Shown piece after piece: positions 1 through 9,000 of a stretch of DNA of 64,000 nt. Within the stretch, counting starts at the first letter, position 1. The number at the start of each line of letters is the position of its first letter. Where the stretch lies: assembly GCF_900116705.1 (NCBI RefSeq), contig NZ_FPBP01000010.1, positions 99,300 through 163,299 of the forward strand, written 5' to 3'. The position numbers were made by a program, and so were the translations under genes. The DNA comes from Halomonas korlensis. Its GTDB lineage: Bacteria > Pseudomonadota > Gammaproteobacteria > Pseudomonadales > Halomonadaceae. The notes below the pieces were generated by a model. That model saw only the letters and a list, made by a program, of their open reading frames with translations. It had not been told where the DNA came from and did not search any database.

Positions 1-1
1 G

Positions 2-319
2 ATTGCCATGAACGATGCTACCGATCTTGCCCGGACCAGCGCCGATGCGGTATTGCTCGGCCCCCGGCTCATGCGTATCGTCGAGGCCATCGAGATCAGC
101 CGAGCCACCCGGCGCATCATCCATCAGAATCTCGTCTGGTCGGTGTGCTACAACGCCACGGCACTGCCACTGGCGGCCGTCGGCATCGTACCGCCCTGGC
201 TGGCAGCCATCGGCATGTCGGCAAGCTCGCTGGTGGTCGTTGGCAACGCCCTGCGTCTTAACCGCTTTCGCGGCACACCGCCGCCCGCCGATCCGAGCCT
301 TCGCCTGGTGAATGCATGA
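2..319 (+). CDS. ccoI: CcoI/FixI copper-translocating P-type ATPase, 3' end only (partial)
   Basis: This is the C-terminal stretch of about 105 residues of a P1B-type ATPase; the rest lies left of the window. The sequence opens with a NDATDLARTSADAVLLG segment, which fits the end of the P-domain in CcoI/CopA ATPases, followed by two hydrophobic helices with a WSVCYNATALPLA segment typical of the last membrane pair. CcoI moves copper across the inner membrane for assembly of cbb3-type cytochrome oxidase. Its stop overlaps the ccoS start (ATGA), as in ccoGHIS operons, and that neighbour makes the CcoI assignment stronger than generic CopA. The true start is not visible. Confidence 0.88.
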   Translation: MAMNDATDLARTSADAVLLGPRLMRIVEAIEISRATRRIIHQNLVWSVCYNATALPLAAVGIVPPWLAAIGMSASSLVVVGNALRLNRFRGTPPPADPSLRLVNA

Positions 320-597
320 GCATCCTCTACTTGCTGATTCCCCTGTCGCTGTCATTGCTGGGCCTCGCCGTGTGGGCATTCTTCTGGGCGGTCAAGCACG
401 ACCAGTTCGACGACCTCGAGGGGCCCGCCTATCGCATCCTCTTCGACGAGGACGAGAACGACTTGCCCCCAGAGGCACGCAAGCGCCGCCAGCAACCTGA
501 CAGCGACGATGCCGAAGACGCTCAAGATAACCCTGGCATCGATACGGGTACGGATAACGCCAGTACAGACAGCACCAGGATGGATCGCGACACCTGA
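316..597 (+). CDS. ccoS: cbb3-type cytochrome oxidase assembly protein CcoS
   Basis: A 93-residue protein with one N-terminal membrane helix (about residues 4-26) followed by the FixS/CcoS signature HDQFDDLEGPAYRILFDED. CcoS is needed for cofactor insertion into cbb3 oxidase at the inner membrane. The acidic tail after residue 50 is longer than in short CcoS proteins and rich in Asp, Thr and Ser, so it is probably disordered. It overlaps ccoI by ATGA and the next gene by TGATG, so the three genes are almost certainly co-transcribed. Confidence 0.92.
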   Translation: MSILYLLIPLSLSLLGLAVWAFFWAVKHDQFDDLEGPAYRILFDEDENDLPPEARKRRQQPDSDDAEDAQDNPGIDTGTDNASTDSTRMDRDT

Positions 598-1295
598 TGG
601 ACCCCACCGGACTCGATCTCTCGCCCCTGGCCGCAGCCTTCGTGTTCGGCCTGCTTGGTGGCGCCCACTGTATCGGCATGTGCGGCGGCATCATGAGTGC
701 GCTGACCTTCGCCGTGCCACCCAGCATGCGCCATCCCGCACGACTCACCGGCCTGCTGCTTGGCTATAACTTCGGACGCATCGCCAGCTACATGACGGCC
801 GGCGCGCTGGTCGCTACCCTGGGCACGCTGGTCGCCATCACCCCTACCACCCGGTTGATACTCCAGGGCCTGGCCGCGGTGATGCTGATTCTGATGGCGC
901 TGTATATCGCCAACTGGTGGAAGGGCCTGCTTCGGGTCGAGGCCATCGGCCGCCGCCTCTGGCGGCATCTTGAACCGGTGGGCCGGCGGCTGATGCCGGT
1001 GGTCAAGGTGCCCCAGGCAGTGGCTCTGGGCGCCGTCTGGGGCTGGCTGCCCTGTGGGCTCGTCTACTCGATGCTGGCCTGGAGCCTTGCCGTGGCCGAC
1101 CCGCTGCATGGTGCGGCCCTGATGGGCGCCTTCGGCCTGGGCACGCTACCCGCCCTGCTCGCCACGGGACTCGCCGCCCGCCAGCTCGGCACGCTGATTC
1201 GCCATCCGGCTACACGCACCCTCGCGGCCCTGTCGATCATTGTCTTCGCCCTCTGGCAGCTCTGGCTCCTCTTGCCCAGCCATGCGCACGCCTGA
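597..1295 (+). CDS. Sulfite exporter TauE/SafE-like membrane protein of the cco cluster
   Basis: A 232-residue polytopic membrane protein with about six hydrophobic segments. The motif GLLGGAHCIGMCGG (residues 18-31) and a LPCG motif (151-154) are hallmarks of the DsbD/SafE-like family regularly found just after ccoS in gammaproteobacteria. The paired Cys and Met residues suggest thiol or copper handling during oxidase maturation; this is inferred from context and is not proven for the family. The start codon overlaps the ccoS stop. The name 'sulfite exporter' is an automatic family label and should not be taken as function. Confidence 0.8.
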   Translation: MDPTGLDLSPLAAAFVFGLLGGAHCIGMCGGIMSALTFAVPPSMRHPARLTGLLLGYNFGRIASYMTAGALVATLGTLVAITPTTRLILQGLAAVMLILMALYIANWWKGLLRVEAIGRRLWRHLEPVGRRLMPVVKVPQAVALGAVWGWLPCGLVYSMLAWSLAVADPLHGAALMGAFGLGTLPALLATGLAARQLGTLIRHPATRTLAALSIIVFALWQLWLLLPSHAHA

Positions 1296-1339
1296 TACAA
1301 GCGCGACGGTAACCAGGAAATCCACTAGACTAATGTTTG

Positions 1340-1353
1340 TTGATCAAGATCAA
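1340..1353. promoter_or_regulatory. FNR/ANR box 1 upstream of fnr
   Basis: TTGATCAAGATCAA is an exact match to the FNR/ANR consensus TTGAT-N4-ATCAA. It lies about 95 bp before the fnr start codon and 45 bp after the upstream gene, so it most likely mediates autoregulation of fnr. Confidence 0.85.
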
Positions 1354-1361
1354 GTCGCAAA

Positions 1362-1375
1362 TTGATCGAGATCAT
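1362..1375. promoter_or_regulatory. FNR/ANR box 2 upstream of fnr
   Basis: TTGATCGAGATCAT matches the FNR consensus at 9 of the 10 specified positions (the last A is T). Its centre is 22 bp from that of box 1, about two helical turns, so two dimers could sit on the same DNA face. Confidence 0.7.
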
Positions 1376-1447
1376 CCAAGAATGCTGTGTCGCGTGGGAA
1401 CGCCCTTCGCCAAGGGGACAGCCGATGTTTCAAGGAGACTGGGGAGA

Positions 1448-2212
1448 ATGAGCATGCCCGATATCACTACCGGCAAGTGGCACTCTCTATTCAACGAGGC
1501 CCACTGTCAGACCTGTAGCCTCAGCCCGCTTTGCCTGCCACTGTCGCTCGAATTCACCGATATGGATGAGTTCGATGCCATTATTCGTCGGCGAGCCCCG
1601 CTCAAGAAGGGTGAGACGCTGTTCTTGCAGGATGCGACTTTTACCAGCCTCTACGCGGTTCGCTCCGGCAGCCTCAAGCAGGTCACCACGGAAGGTAGCG
1701 GCGAGGATCAGCTGACCAATTTCTACCTGCCCAGCGAACTGGTGGGTCTGGACGGCATCGACGAGACCCGCTATCCAGGCACGGTGATCGCACTGGAAAC
1801 CACCACGGTCTGCGAGATTCCGTTCGATCGCCTGGAGGCGCTGTCCCAGGACATTCCCGAACTACGCAGCCAGCTCTTTCGCACCATGAGCAAGGAGCTG
1901 CGCGACGACCGCCGCATGATGCGGCTGCTCTCGCGCAAGAGCGCCGATCAGCGCCTGGCGTCGTTCTTCGTGAGTCTTTCCGAGCGCTTCCGGCGTCGCG
2001 GCTACTCGCCCTACAGTTTTCGCCTCTCGATGTCACGAGCCGATATCGGCAACTACCTGGGTCTCGCCGTAGAAACCGTGAGTCGTATCCTCAACCGTTT
2101 TCAACAACAATCCCTGGTCGCCGTCTCGGGGCGTGAGGTTCATATCCTCGATCTGGATACCCTGGGCTGTGTCGCGGAAGAGAGAGCCCTCGATTCGCCT
2201 GGCGTTAGCTAA
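1448..2212 (+). CDS. fnr: Fumarate/nitrate reduction regulator FNR (ANR)
   Basis: An oxygen-sensing transcription factor of 254 residues. The ATG at 1448 is preceded by AAGGAG at 1432-1437; upstream in-frame starts lack a ribosome site and would overrun the FNR boxes. With this start, the [4Fe-4S] ligands fall at C20, C23, C29 and C122, the same numbers as in E. coli FNR. A cAMP-receptor-like beta-roll follows, then a helix-turn-helix with E209, S212 and R213, the residues that read TTGAT in FNR. The position after the cco genes is typical. The last 32 codons and the bases after the stop recur as a decayed copy near ttcA. Confidence 0.96.
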   Translation: MSMPDITTGKWHSLFNEAHCQTCSLSPLCLPLSLEFTDMDEFDAIIRRRAPLKKGETLFLQDATFTSLYAVRSGSLKQVTTEGSGEDQLTNFYLPSELVGLDGIDETRYPGTVIALETTTVCEIPFDRLEALSQDIPELRSQLFRTMSKELRDDRRMMRLLSRKSADQRLASFFVSLSERFRRRGYSPYSFRLSMSRADIGNYLGLAVETVSRILNRFQQQSLVAVSGREVHILDLDTLGCVAEERALDSPGVS

Positions 2213-2274
2213 CCGGTCGTGGCTGATCAGTTGCTGCTCACCAACCAGTAGTCAGTAGTGGTCAGCCATTATTC
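2115..2274 (+). repeat. Direct repeat copy A: fnr 3' end plus downstream spacer
   Basis: The last 32 fnr codons and about 60 bp after the stop are repeated in the same orientation at 19586-19735. The first 22 bases are identical, and about nine in ten bases agree by eye over the fnr part. This is the intact copy. The accessory segment between fnr and ttcA starts just after it. Confidence 0.85.
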
Positions 2275-2698
2275 ACCTACTCCATTGGAATTTGCCGGTT
2301 AGCGGGCAACCAAGACGGTAAGCTACTAAACAATATTATACATAGTGCTGATGCATCGCCTGAGCACAGCGCTCTGTTTAGTACTTCAACGCATTGCTTA
2401 TACTCCAGCGTGTAATAGACAGCAGCAACTTTGCATTAAAGCTTATTTAGAATGAATCTTAAGCTAGACGCTTGCAAAGTCATCTGACTCAGCCTCGTTC
2501 ATCATCCTTTAAATAAAGCAACTTCCAAGAACCAACAAGCCCTCATCCAATATTGCTTTACAGTGGGTTGGCACCCATTGCCCCAGCCGCCAGCAGGATT
2601 GGCACATTCCACTCTATATACAGGTTGAGTCATTACTGTCTAGCTCCCATAGTTAAGGACTGAGGCCAATTCCTGCTAACAGGACAGAGGCACCGACA
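2213..2698. other. Gene-free spacer between fnr and the GH15 gene
   Basis: About 490 bases with no convincing gene. The first 60 bases belong to repeat copy A; the rest is clearly more AT-rich than the flanking genes. A Shine-Dalgarno-like GAGG lies 9 bases before the GH15 start. I see no clear promoter, tRNA or mobile-element end. Confidence 0.6.
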
Positions 2699-4522
2699 AT
2701 GCGCCAACAAGGACGGCAGAAGCAGATAGAGGATTACGGTTTAATCGGCAACATGCGCACCGCCGCCCTCATCGACCGAGACGCATCCATTGATTGGCTA
2801 TGCCTGCCGCGTTTCGACTCGGACGCCTGCTGCGCTGCGCTGCTCGGGGAACATGACAACGGCTACTGGAAGATATCACCCGATAGTGGCGAGGAGATCC
2901 GCTCGCTTACCCGCGGCTATCGGGGGGAAACCCTGGTGCTGGAAACGCTGTTCGAAACGAACTCAGGCAGTGTAGCGGTCATTGACTTCATGCCGCTCTC
3001 CCGCGAGGAGGATGCCGTTGTAGACGTGATCCGTATCGTTGAAGGTCGCGAAGGCTGCGTGAAGATGTGCACGAATGTCGCCTTCCGCTTCGGCTACGGC
3101 CACATCACGCCTTGGCTACATGCACGCCAGGAGGACATCACGGCGTTTGCCGGCCCGGATGCCTTGCGCCTGGAAACACCCGTGTCGCTGGCGGAGCACG
3201 ATGACACTTTAAGGGGTAGCTTCACCGTTCGCCCCGGTGAACGCATCCCCTTCGTGTTGACCTGGTATCGCTCCTTCGGCCAGATGCCCGAGACACGCGA
3301 TGCCAACCAGGCGCTGGAGCGTACCGAACAGTGGTGGCGGGAGTGGAGCGCGCGCTGCGAGGTCGATGAAGCGTTTCGCGAGCCGGTAGTGAGGTCACTG
3401 ATTACGCTCAAGGCGCTCACCCATATCGAGACCGGCGGCATGGTGGGAGCGGTGACAACCTCATTGCCAGAAAGACTCGGCGCCGGTCTCAACTGGGATT
3501 ACCGCTACACCTGGCTGCGCGACGCCACCTTCACGCTGTATGCCCTGCTCTCGTCGGGCTATCGCCACGAGGCCTATGCCTGGCGGGAGTGGCTGCTGCG
3601 CGCTGTGGCCGGCGATCCTGCCAACCTGCAGCCCATCTATGGCCTGGCGGGAGAGCGGCGCCTCTTCGAGCACGAACTGGAGTGGCTAGGCGGCTTCAAC
3701 GGCAGCCGACCGGTGCGTATCGGCAATGCCGCCTATCTGCAGCGCCAGATGGATATCTATGGCGAATTGATGGATGGCCTGCATTTTGGTCGCGTTCATG
3801 ACATGGAACCCAATGAGGACATGTGGTCCATCCAGTGCCGGCTTATCGAATACCTGAAGGAGCACTGGCAGGAAAAGGGTATGAGCCTATGGGAACACCG
3901 CGGTCCGGCCCGCCATTACACCCACTCCAAGGTGATGGTCTGGGTTGCCGTGGATCGTGCCATTCACAGCGTCGAGGAGTTCGGCCTGCCTGGTGACGTC
4001 GCGAGTTGGCGTGAACTTCGCCAACGAATTCATGATGAGATCTGCGAGAAGGGCTTCAACAGGGAGCGCAATGCCTTCGTGCAATACTATGGTGCCGATG
4101 CCCTGGACGCCTCGCTGCTGCTGTTGCCACAGGTTGGCTTTCTGCCCATCGATGACTCGCGCATACGCGGCACGATCGATGCCATCCAGGAGGAACTGGT
4201 CCATGAAGGATTCGTGTATCGTTACCGTCACCACGACAAGGCACACGATCCGAGCGAGAGCGAAGGCGCCTTTCTGGTGTGCGGCTTCTGGCTGGTTGAC
4301 GCTCTTGTGCTGCTCGGCCGACAGGATGAGGCGCTTGCCCTGTTCGATAAGCTGCTCAGCGTGCGCAACGACCTCGGTCTGCTCGCCGAGGAGTATCATC
4401 CGGTCAAGCGCTGCCAGCTCGGCAACTTCCCCCAGGCCTTTTCCCACGTTGGGCTGATCAACAGCGCCCACAACCTCAGCGAGCGCATGGGACCCGCACA
4501 AGACCGCAGCAAAAGGGGCTGA
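2699..4522 (+). CDS. Glycoside hydrolase family 15 protein (glucoamylase/trehalase-like)
   Basis: A 607-residue cytoplasmic protein with no signal peptide. Residues 10-230 form the trehalase-like N-terminal beta domain that begins with IEDYGLIGNMRTAALI. The (alpha/alpha)6 catalytic domain follows, with NWDYRYTWLRDA (265-276), the likely general acid E399 in SLWEHRG, and the likely base in GLLAEEYHP (E564/E565). Family members hydrolyse alpha-glucosidic bonds, including trehalose in the mycobacterial type. Trehalose or a short glucan is the likely substrate here, but the sequence does not settle which. It converges on the ASRT-like gene, and the surrounding segment is accessory. Confidence 0.88.
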   Translation: MRQQGRQKQIEDYGLIGNMRTAALIDRDASIDWLCLPRFDSDACCAALLGEHDNGYWKISPDSGEEIRSLTRGYRGETLVLETLFETNSGSVAVIDFMPLSREEDAVVDVIRIVEGREGCVKMCTNVAFRFGYGHITPWLHARQEDITAFAGPDALRLETPVSLAEHDDTLRGSFTVRPGERIPFVLTWYRSFGQMPETRDANQALERTEQWWREWSARCEVDEAFREPVVRSLITLKALTHIETGGMVGAVTTSLPERLGAGLNWDYRYTWLRDATFTLYALLSSGYRHEAYAWREWLLRAVAGDPANLQPIYGLAGERRLFEHELEWLGGFNGSRPVRIGNAAYLQRQMDIYGELMDGLHFGRVHDMEPNEDMWSIQCRLIEYLKEHWQEKGMSLWEHRGPARHYTHSKVMVWVAVDRAIHSVEEFGLPGDVASWRELRQRIHDEICEKGFNRERNAFVQYYGADALDASLLLLPQVGFLPIDDSRIRGTIDAIQEELVHEGFVYRYRHHDKAHDPSESEGAFLVCGFWLVDALVLLGRQDEALALFDKLLSVRNDLGLLAEEYHPVKRCQLGNFPQAFSHVGLINSAHNLSERMGPAQDRSKRG

Positions 4523-4585
4523 AGCCAAGCATTGGCCTATCTTTATGCCCAACTCCATAGCATCACAGCGGCATCCATTTTCCGC

Positions 4586-4960
4586 TCAGGCAGGAAATGC
4601 CACCGTGCTGAGAAGTGCCAGTTCGCTCTGTCGCGAGTCAAGTCGGGTGTGCTGAACCACGACCGGCACATCGGAATCAATGATGCTGGCATAGTCGGTA
4701 TCGCGAGGTACTGGCGCAGGATCGTCGAGGTCGTTGAATCGCACATGATGGGTGCGCAGGGCAGGCACAGTGATCCGGTACGGTCCCACCGGATCGCGGT
4801 CACTGAAATAGAGTGTGATGCGAATGTGGGCATCAGTCGGCGAAGCATTGAGAATGCAGGCCGTTTCATGGCTGGTCATCTGCGGTTCAGTACCGTGGCT
4901 ATTGCCAGGAATATACCCTTCGGCGATGACCCAGCAAGTACGTCCAACGGCGGTTGGCAT
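4586..4960 (-). CDS. Sensory rhodopsin transducer (ASRT)-like small protein
   Basis: A 124-residue soluble protein, matching the size of the Anabaena sensory rhodopsin transducer family. Recognisable family features are GRTCWVIAEGYIPG near the N-terminus, a TSHETACILN segment, PRDTDYASIIDSDVP, and the end segment VVQHTRLDSRQSELALLST. The ATG at 4960 has AAGGAG six bases upstream; the longer reading frame has no such site. The founding member binds a microbial rhodopsin. Many relatives stand alone, and comparative work proposes that the fold binds small molecules, with frequent carbohydrate-metabolism neighbours. No rhodopsin gene is in this window, while a GH15 glycosidase is adjacent and convergent. 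The role is unknown. Confidence 0.82.
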   Translation of the reverse strand: MPTAVGRTCWVIAEGYIPGNSHGTEPQMTSHETACILNASPTDAHIRITLYFSDRDPVGPYRITVPALRTHHVRFNDLDDPAPVPRDTDYASIIDSDVPVVVQHTRLDSRQSELALLSTVAFPA

Positions 4961-5006
4961 GATCTCCTTGCTCCCTGAGTTCACGTAGACATAGGGCAAT
5001 GATTTT

Positions 5007-6053
5007 CTAACGGCGCGACCATGCCAGTGGCGCACCACGTTGATGGTGATGCTGGCGCTTCTTGCGCCACGCGCCCCATAGTGCACCGGCGAGCACGGCC
5101 GCGCCTAATGCAAGCCCCACCTGACCGCGATGAGTCGTCAGCCATAGCTGCGGGTCTGAGTCATACGCTTCTTGATTAAACCGGCCGCGGGCCCCCATGT
5201 CGCCTCGGACCGGCTGCCACAAGTTGTCGGGACTGTTGGGATCCCGCGGCTCGGGCGTCTGCTGTCCGCTGACAGCGGTGCTGGCCAGAACCTGGTCCAT
5301 CACTGCCGGGGCGAGCTTGTTGCCCCAGATCGTTAGCGCCGAGGATGTCCCCACATATAGCTGACGCCGACGATGCTGCGCCGCCCAATAAATGGCACGG
5401 GCGCCGAACTCGGGTTGGTAGACCGGTGCCATGGGACGGGCACGCTGGGGCAGATGGCTCTTGCACCAGTCGAACTGTGGTGTATTGAGCCCCGGCATCT
5501 CCACCAGCGTCACGTGCACGCTGCTGCCCTCATTCAGCAGTTCGCAGCGCAGTCCCTCGGTCATGCCCTTGATGGCGTGCTTGGCGCCGCAATAGGCCGT
5601 CTGCAACGGTATGGGACGGTAGGCCAGCGCCGAGCCAACCTGAACGATGGTGCCGCTATTGCGCGGCCGCATGCGGCGCAGTGCCGACATGGTGCCGTGG
5701 ACATAGCCCAAATAGGTGACCTCGGTCACGCGGCGGAATTCTGCCGCGCTCATCGCGTGGAACGGCGAGAACACTGTGGTCATCGCGCCATTGATCCAGA
5801 TATCGATGGGCCCCAACTCGGCTTCGATCTGCTCAGCCGCGCTTTCGACCTGCTCGGCATCGGCGACATCGGTACTCACCGTCATCGCGCTTGCTCCGAG
5901 AGCCTCGACCTCACTTTTCACCGCTTCGAGACGCTGGTGGCTGCGCGACATCAGTCCCAGACGAGCGCCGTGACGGGCGAATTCCCGCGCGGTGGCACGC
6001 ATCAGACCGGCGCCGGCGCCGGTAATGGCGACCACTTGCTGATCCTGTTGCAT
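5007..6053 (-). CDS. Short-chain dehydrogenase/reductase with C-terminal membrane tail
   Basis: A 348-residue SDR. The cofactor motif TGAGAGLM is near residue 12 and the catalytic YxxxK is YCGAK, preceded by the active-site serine in QVGSALAY. The gene starts at the ATG at 6053 behind a GGGGAGAGG ribosome site; the reading frame extends further upstream without support. After the Rossmann domain, about 80 extra residues end in one hydrophobic helix (VGLALGAAVLAGALWGAW) and a basic KKRQ tail, suggesting attachment to the inner membrane. The substrate is unknown. It is 35 bases from, and in the same direction as, the FAD/Fe-S oxidoreductase, which carries a similar tail, so the two probably act together. 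Confidence 0.85.
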   Translation of the reverse strand: MQQDQQVVAITGAGAGLMRATAREFARHGARLGLMSRSHQRLEAVKSEVEALGASAMTVSTDVADAEQVESAAEQIEAELGPIDIWINGAMTTVFSPFHAMSAAEFRRVTEVTYLGYVHGTMSALRRMRPRNSGTIVQVGSALAYRPIPLQTAYCGAKHAIKGMTEGLRCELLNEGSSVHVTLVEMPGLNTPQFDWCKSHLPQRARPMAPVYQPEFGARAIYWAAQHRRRQLYVGTSSALTIWGNKLAPAVMDQVLASTAVSGQQTPEPRDPNSPDNLWQPVRGDMGARGRFNQEAYDSDPQLWLTTHRGQVGLALGAAVLAGALWGAWRKKRQHHHQRGAPLAWSRR

Positions 6054-6088
6054 AGCGAAGCCTCTCCCCACGTTAATGGCGATTTCCA

Positions 6089-9000
6089 CTACAACCGATA
6101 TTGCTGCTGGCGATGCTTCAATCCCCAAACCAGCAGGCCACCAACGGCCACTACGGCGCCGGCGACAGCGGCAGCCCGCCGGTTGGCAAGACGCTGAGCC
6201 TGAGCGCGACGTTGAACAATGGCCTGCTCTGCCGCACCGCCGGCCAGAACGGTGTCCATGGCCATGCGCAGCACCTCGGCGATATGCAGCGCGCGTCGAT
6301 CCGTAGCCTGGGCAATCTGCTCGCGGCAACTGAACCCGTTGGTGATAATCAAGGTGCTCGCCTCGGCCTCGCGCACCCGCGGCAGCAGGACCCGTTCACC
6401 AGCGCCGATCGATACGTCATACTTGTCGCGCTCGAAACCGAACGAACCGGACATGCCGCAGCAGCCCGAGTCGAGAACGTCATAATCCAGCCCCATCTTT
6501 TCCATCAGTGCCCTTTCAGCATCCAGGTGCATGATGGCTTTTTGATGGCAGTGGCCGTGCACCAGCGCCTTGCGATGAAACCGTGGCGGCCGATAGTCCT
6601 CGGCGCGCTGTATCAGGAACTCACTGAACATCACGCTGTTGTCGTGGAGCCGCCTGGCACGGGCGTCGTCCGGAAACAGATTGATCAGCTCGTCACGGAA
6701 CACGGCAATGCACGACGGCTCCAGGCCTATGATCGGCAGGTTCATTTCAATGGCCGAACTCAGTGTGGCCATCACCCGCTCCAGATATGCCCTGGCGTTA
6801 TCGAGCATGCCGAAATCATAAAGCGGCCGCCCGCAGCACAGCCCTTCAGGGGGGATCATCACGCGATAACCCGCCGCCTCGAGCACCTCGGTGGCCGCCT
6901 GGGCGGTATCGGGATAGAAGTGATTGTTGAAGGTGTCCGCCCACAGCATCACCGGGGTGGCATGCTCGTTGACGATGGGGCGTGCGGCAAACCAGGCCTT
7001 GAAGGTCTCGTGTGCATAGACCGGTGCGCGGCGCTGCTGAGGCATGGAGACGATACCCTTGGTCACGTTGCGCAGCAGCGGCGCCTGGGTGACGAAGTTG
7101 GTCAGCGCCGGCATCTTTGCGGCCAGTCGCGACCAGCGGTCGATGAAGCCAAAGGCGTAGTGGTTGAAGGGACGCCGGTGCTCCTCGTAATAGTGCGACA
7201 GGAACTCGGCCTTGTAGGTGGCCATGTCGACATTGACCGGGCAGTCGCCCTTGCAGCCCTTGCAGGCCAGGCACAGATCGAGCGACTCGCGTACCGCTTC
7301 CGACTGCCAACCGTCGCTGATTAACTCGCCGTTCATCATTTCGAACAACAGCCGGGCCCGGCCCCGCGTGGTGTGTTTCTCCTCGCGGGTGACCATGTAG
7401 CTTGGGCACATGGTGCCGCTGTCGCTTCGGCACTTTCCTACACCGACACAGCGAAACGCAACCCGCCCGAAGCTGCGTTCGTCCTCGGGAAATCGGAAGT
7501 GGGTCTCCACCCTCTCTGGCTTGTAATTGAGCAGGCGCAGGTCCTCGTCGAGCCGGTAGGGATCGATGACCTTGCCAGGGTTCATCTTCCACTGCGGATC
7601 CCAGATGCGCTTGAACTCGCGGAACGCCTCGATCAGCGCCGCACCGTACATGCGTTCCAGCAATTCGCCGCGCGCCTGGCCGTCGCCATGCTCCCCCGAG
7701 AGCGAACCGCCATAAGACACCACAAGATCGGCCGCCTCCTCCGCAAAGGCGCGATACTTGTGTACGCCCTCCTCGGACTGCAGGTCAAAATCGATGCGCG
7801 AGTGGATGCAACCCTGGCCAAAGTGACCATACAGCGCGCCCACGTAATCATGTTTCTTGTAGAGCCCCTTCAAATCACGCACGTAATCGCCGACACGCTC
7901 CGGCGGAACAGCCGAATCTTCCCAGCCGGGCCAGTGCGGCGCGTTCTTGGGCGGCGGAAACGCCGTCGCCCCCAGCCCGGCCTTGCGCACTGCCCAGATA
8001 CGGTTGGCGTACTCCTTGTCGTCGACAATCTGGTAATCCTTCGGCGCACTGTCGGAACGTCGCAGTTTATCGATCAGCTGTCTCGCCTGGGCACAGGTGG
8101 TCGCTGAGTCCTCCCCGCCGAACTCGATCATCAGAAAGGCGTCGCCTTCCGGCATCTGCTTGAGGGTTTCCACATTCATGTGCTGGTCGGCTTCATGCTG
8201 GAACAGCCGCTTGTCGATGGCTTCCAAGGCAATCGGCCTCGCGGCGATAATGGTCGCCACATGGTCGCCTGCGGCCTCGACGCTATCGAAGCCCACCACC
8301 ATCAACGTGCGATGCCTGGCGTCCTCCGTCAGCTTGAGCGTGGCGTGCAGCACGGTTATGCAGGTGCCCTCGGTGCCGCAAAGGGCGCTTGCCAGGTTGA
8401 AGCCACGCTCCGGAAGCAGGTCATCAAGGTTATAACCCGATACGCGACGCGGCATGTGCTCGACCTGTGGGTACTTCCCGCGGATATCCTCGATATATCT
8501 GTCGCGGAGGCTTCTCAATCTGGCGAAAATCTCGCCCTGACGCCCGCCCCTGTTGATAATGGCGTCGATTTCCTCTTCGCTATAGCCATCCTTGAGCGTC
8601 ATTCGCTCGCCGTCGTAAGTGAGGATGTCCAGCGAATACACATTGTCACAGGTGCGCGGGCCATGCCCGAAGCACTGCGCCTGAACGGAATGGACACCGC
8701 AGGAATTGTTGCCGATATTGCCGCCAATCGTGCACCACTCATGGGTGGATGGGTCAGGTGGAAACACCAGACGATAGGGCCCTAGCGCCTGGTTGACCTT
8801 GTCATTGATGGCCCCGCCCTGCACGGTGACGCGCTTGTTTTGCGTATCGATATCCAGGATGTGATGAAGGTACTTCGAGTGATCCATCACTACCGCGTAG
8901 TTGACGGTTTCACCCGACAGGCTGGTGCCGGCGCCACGCGACAGGATGGGTACGCCATGGGCGTGACAGATGCGGTGGATGGCGACGATATCGTCCACCG

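Noticed and set aside
1337..1447. Longer fnr start at 1337
   Set aside because: It would add 37 residues that include the FNR boxes. The ATG at 1448 has a good ribosome site and gives the canonical cysteine numbering.
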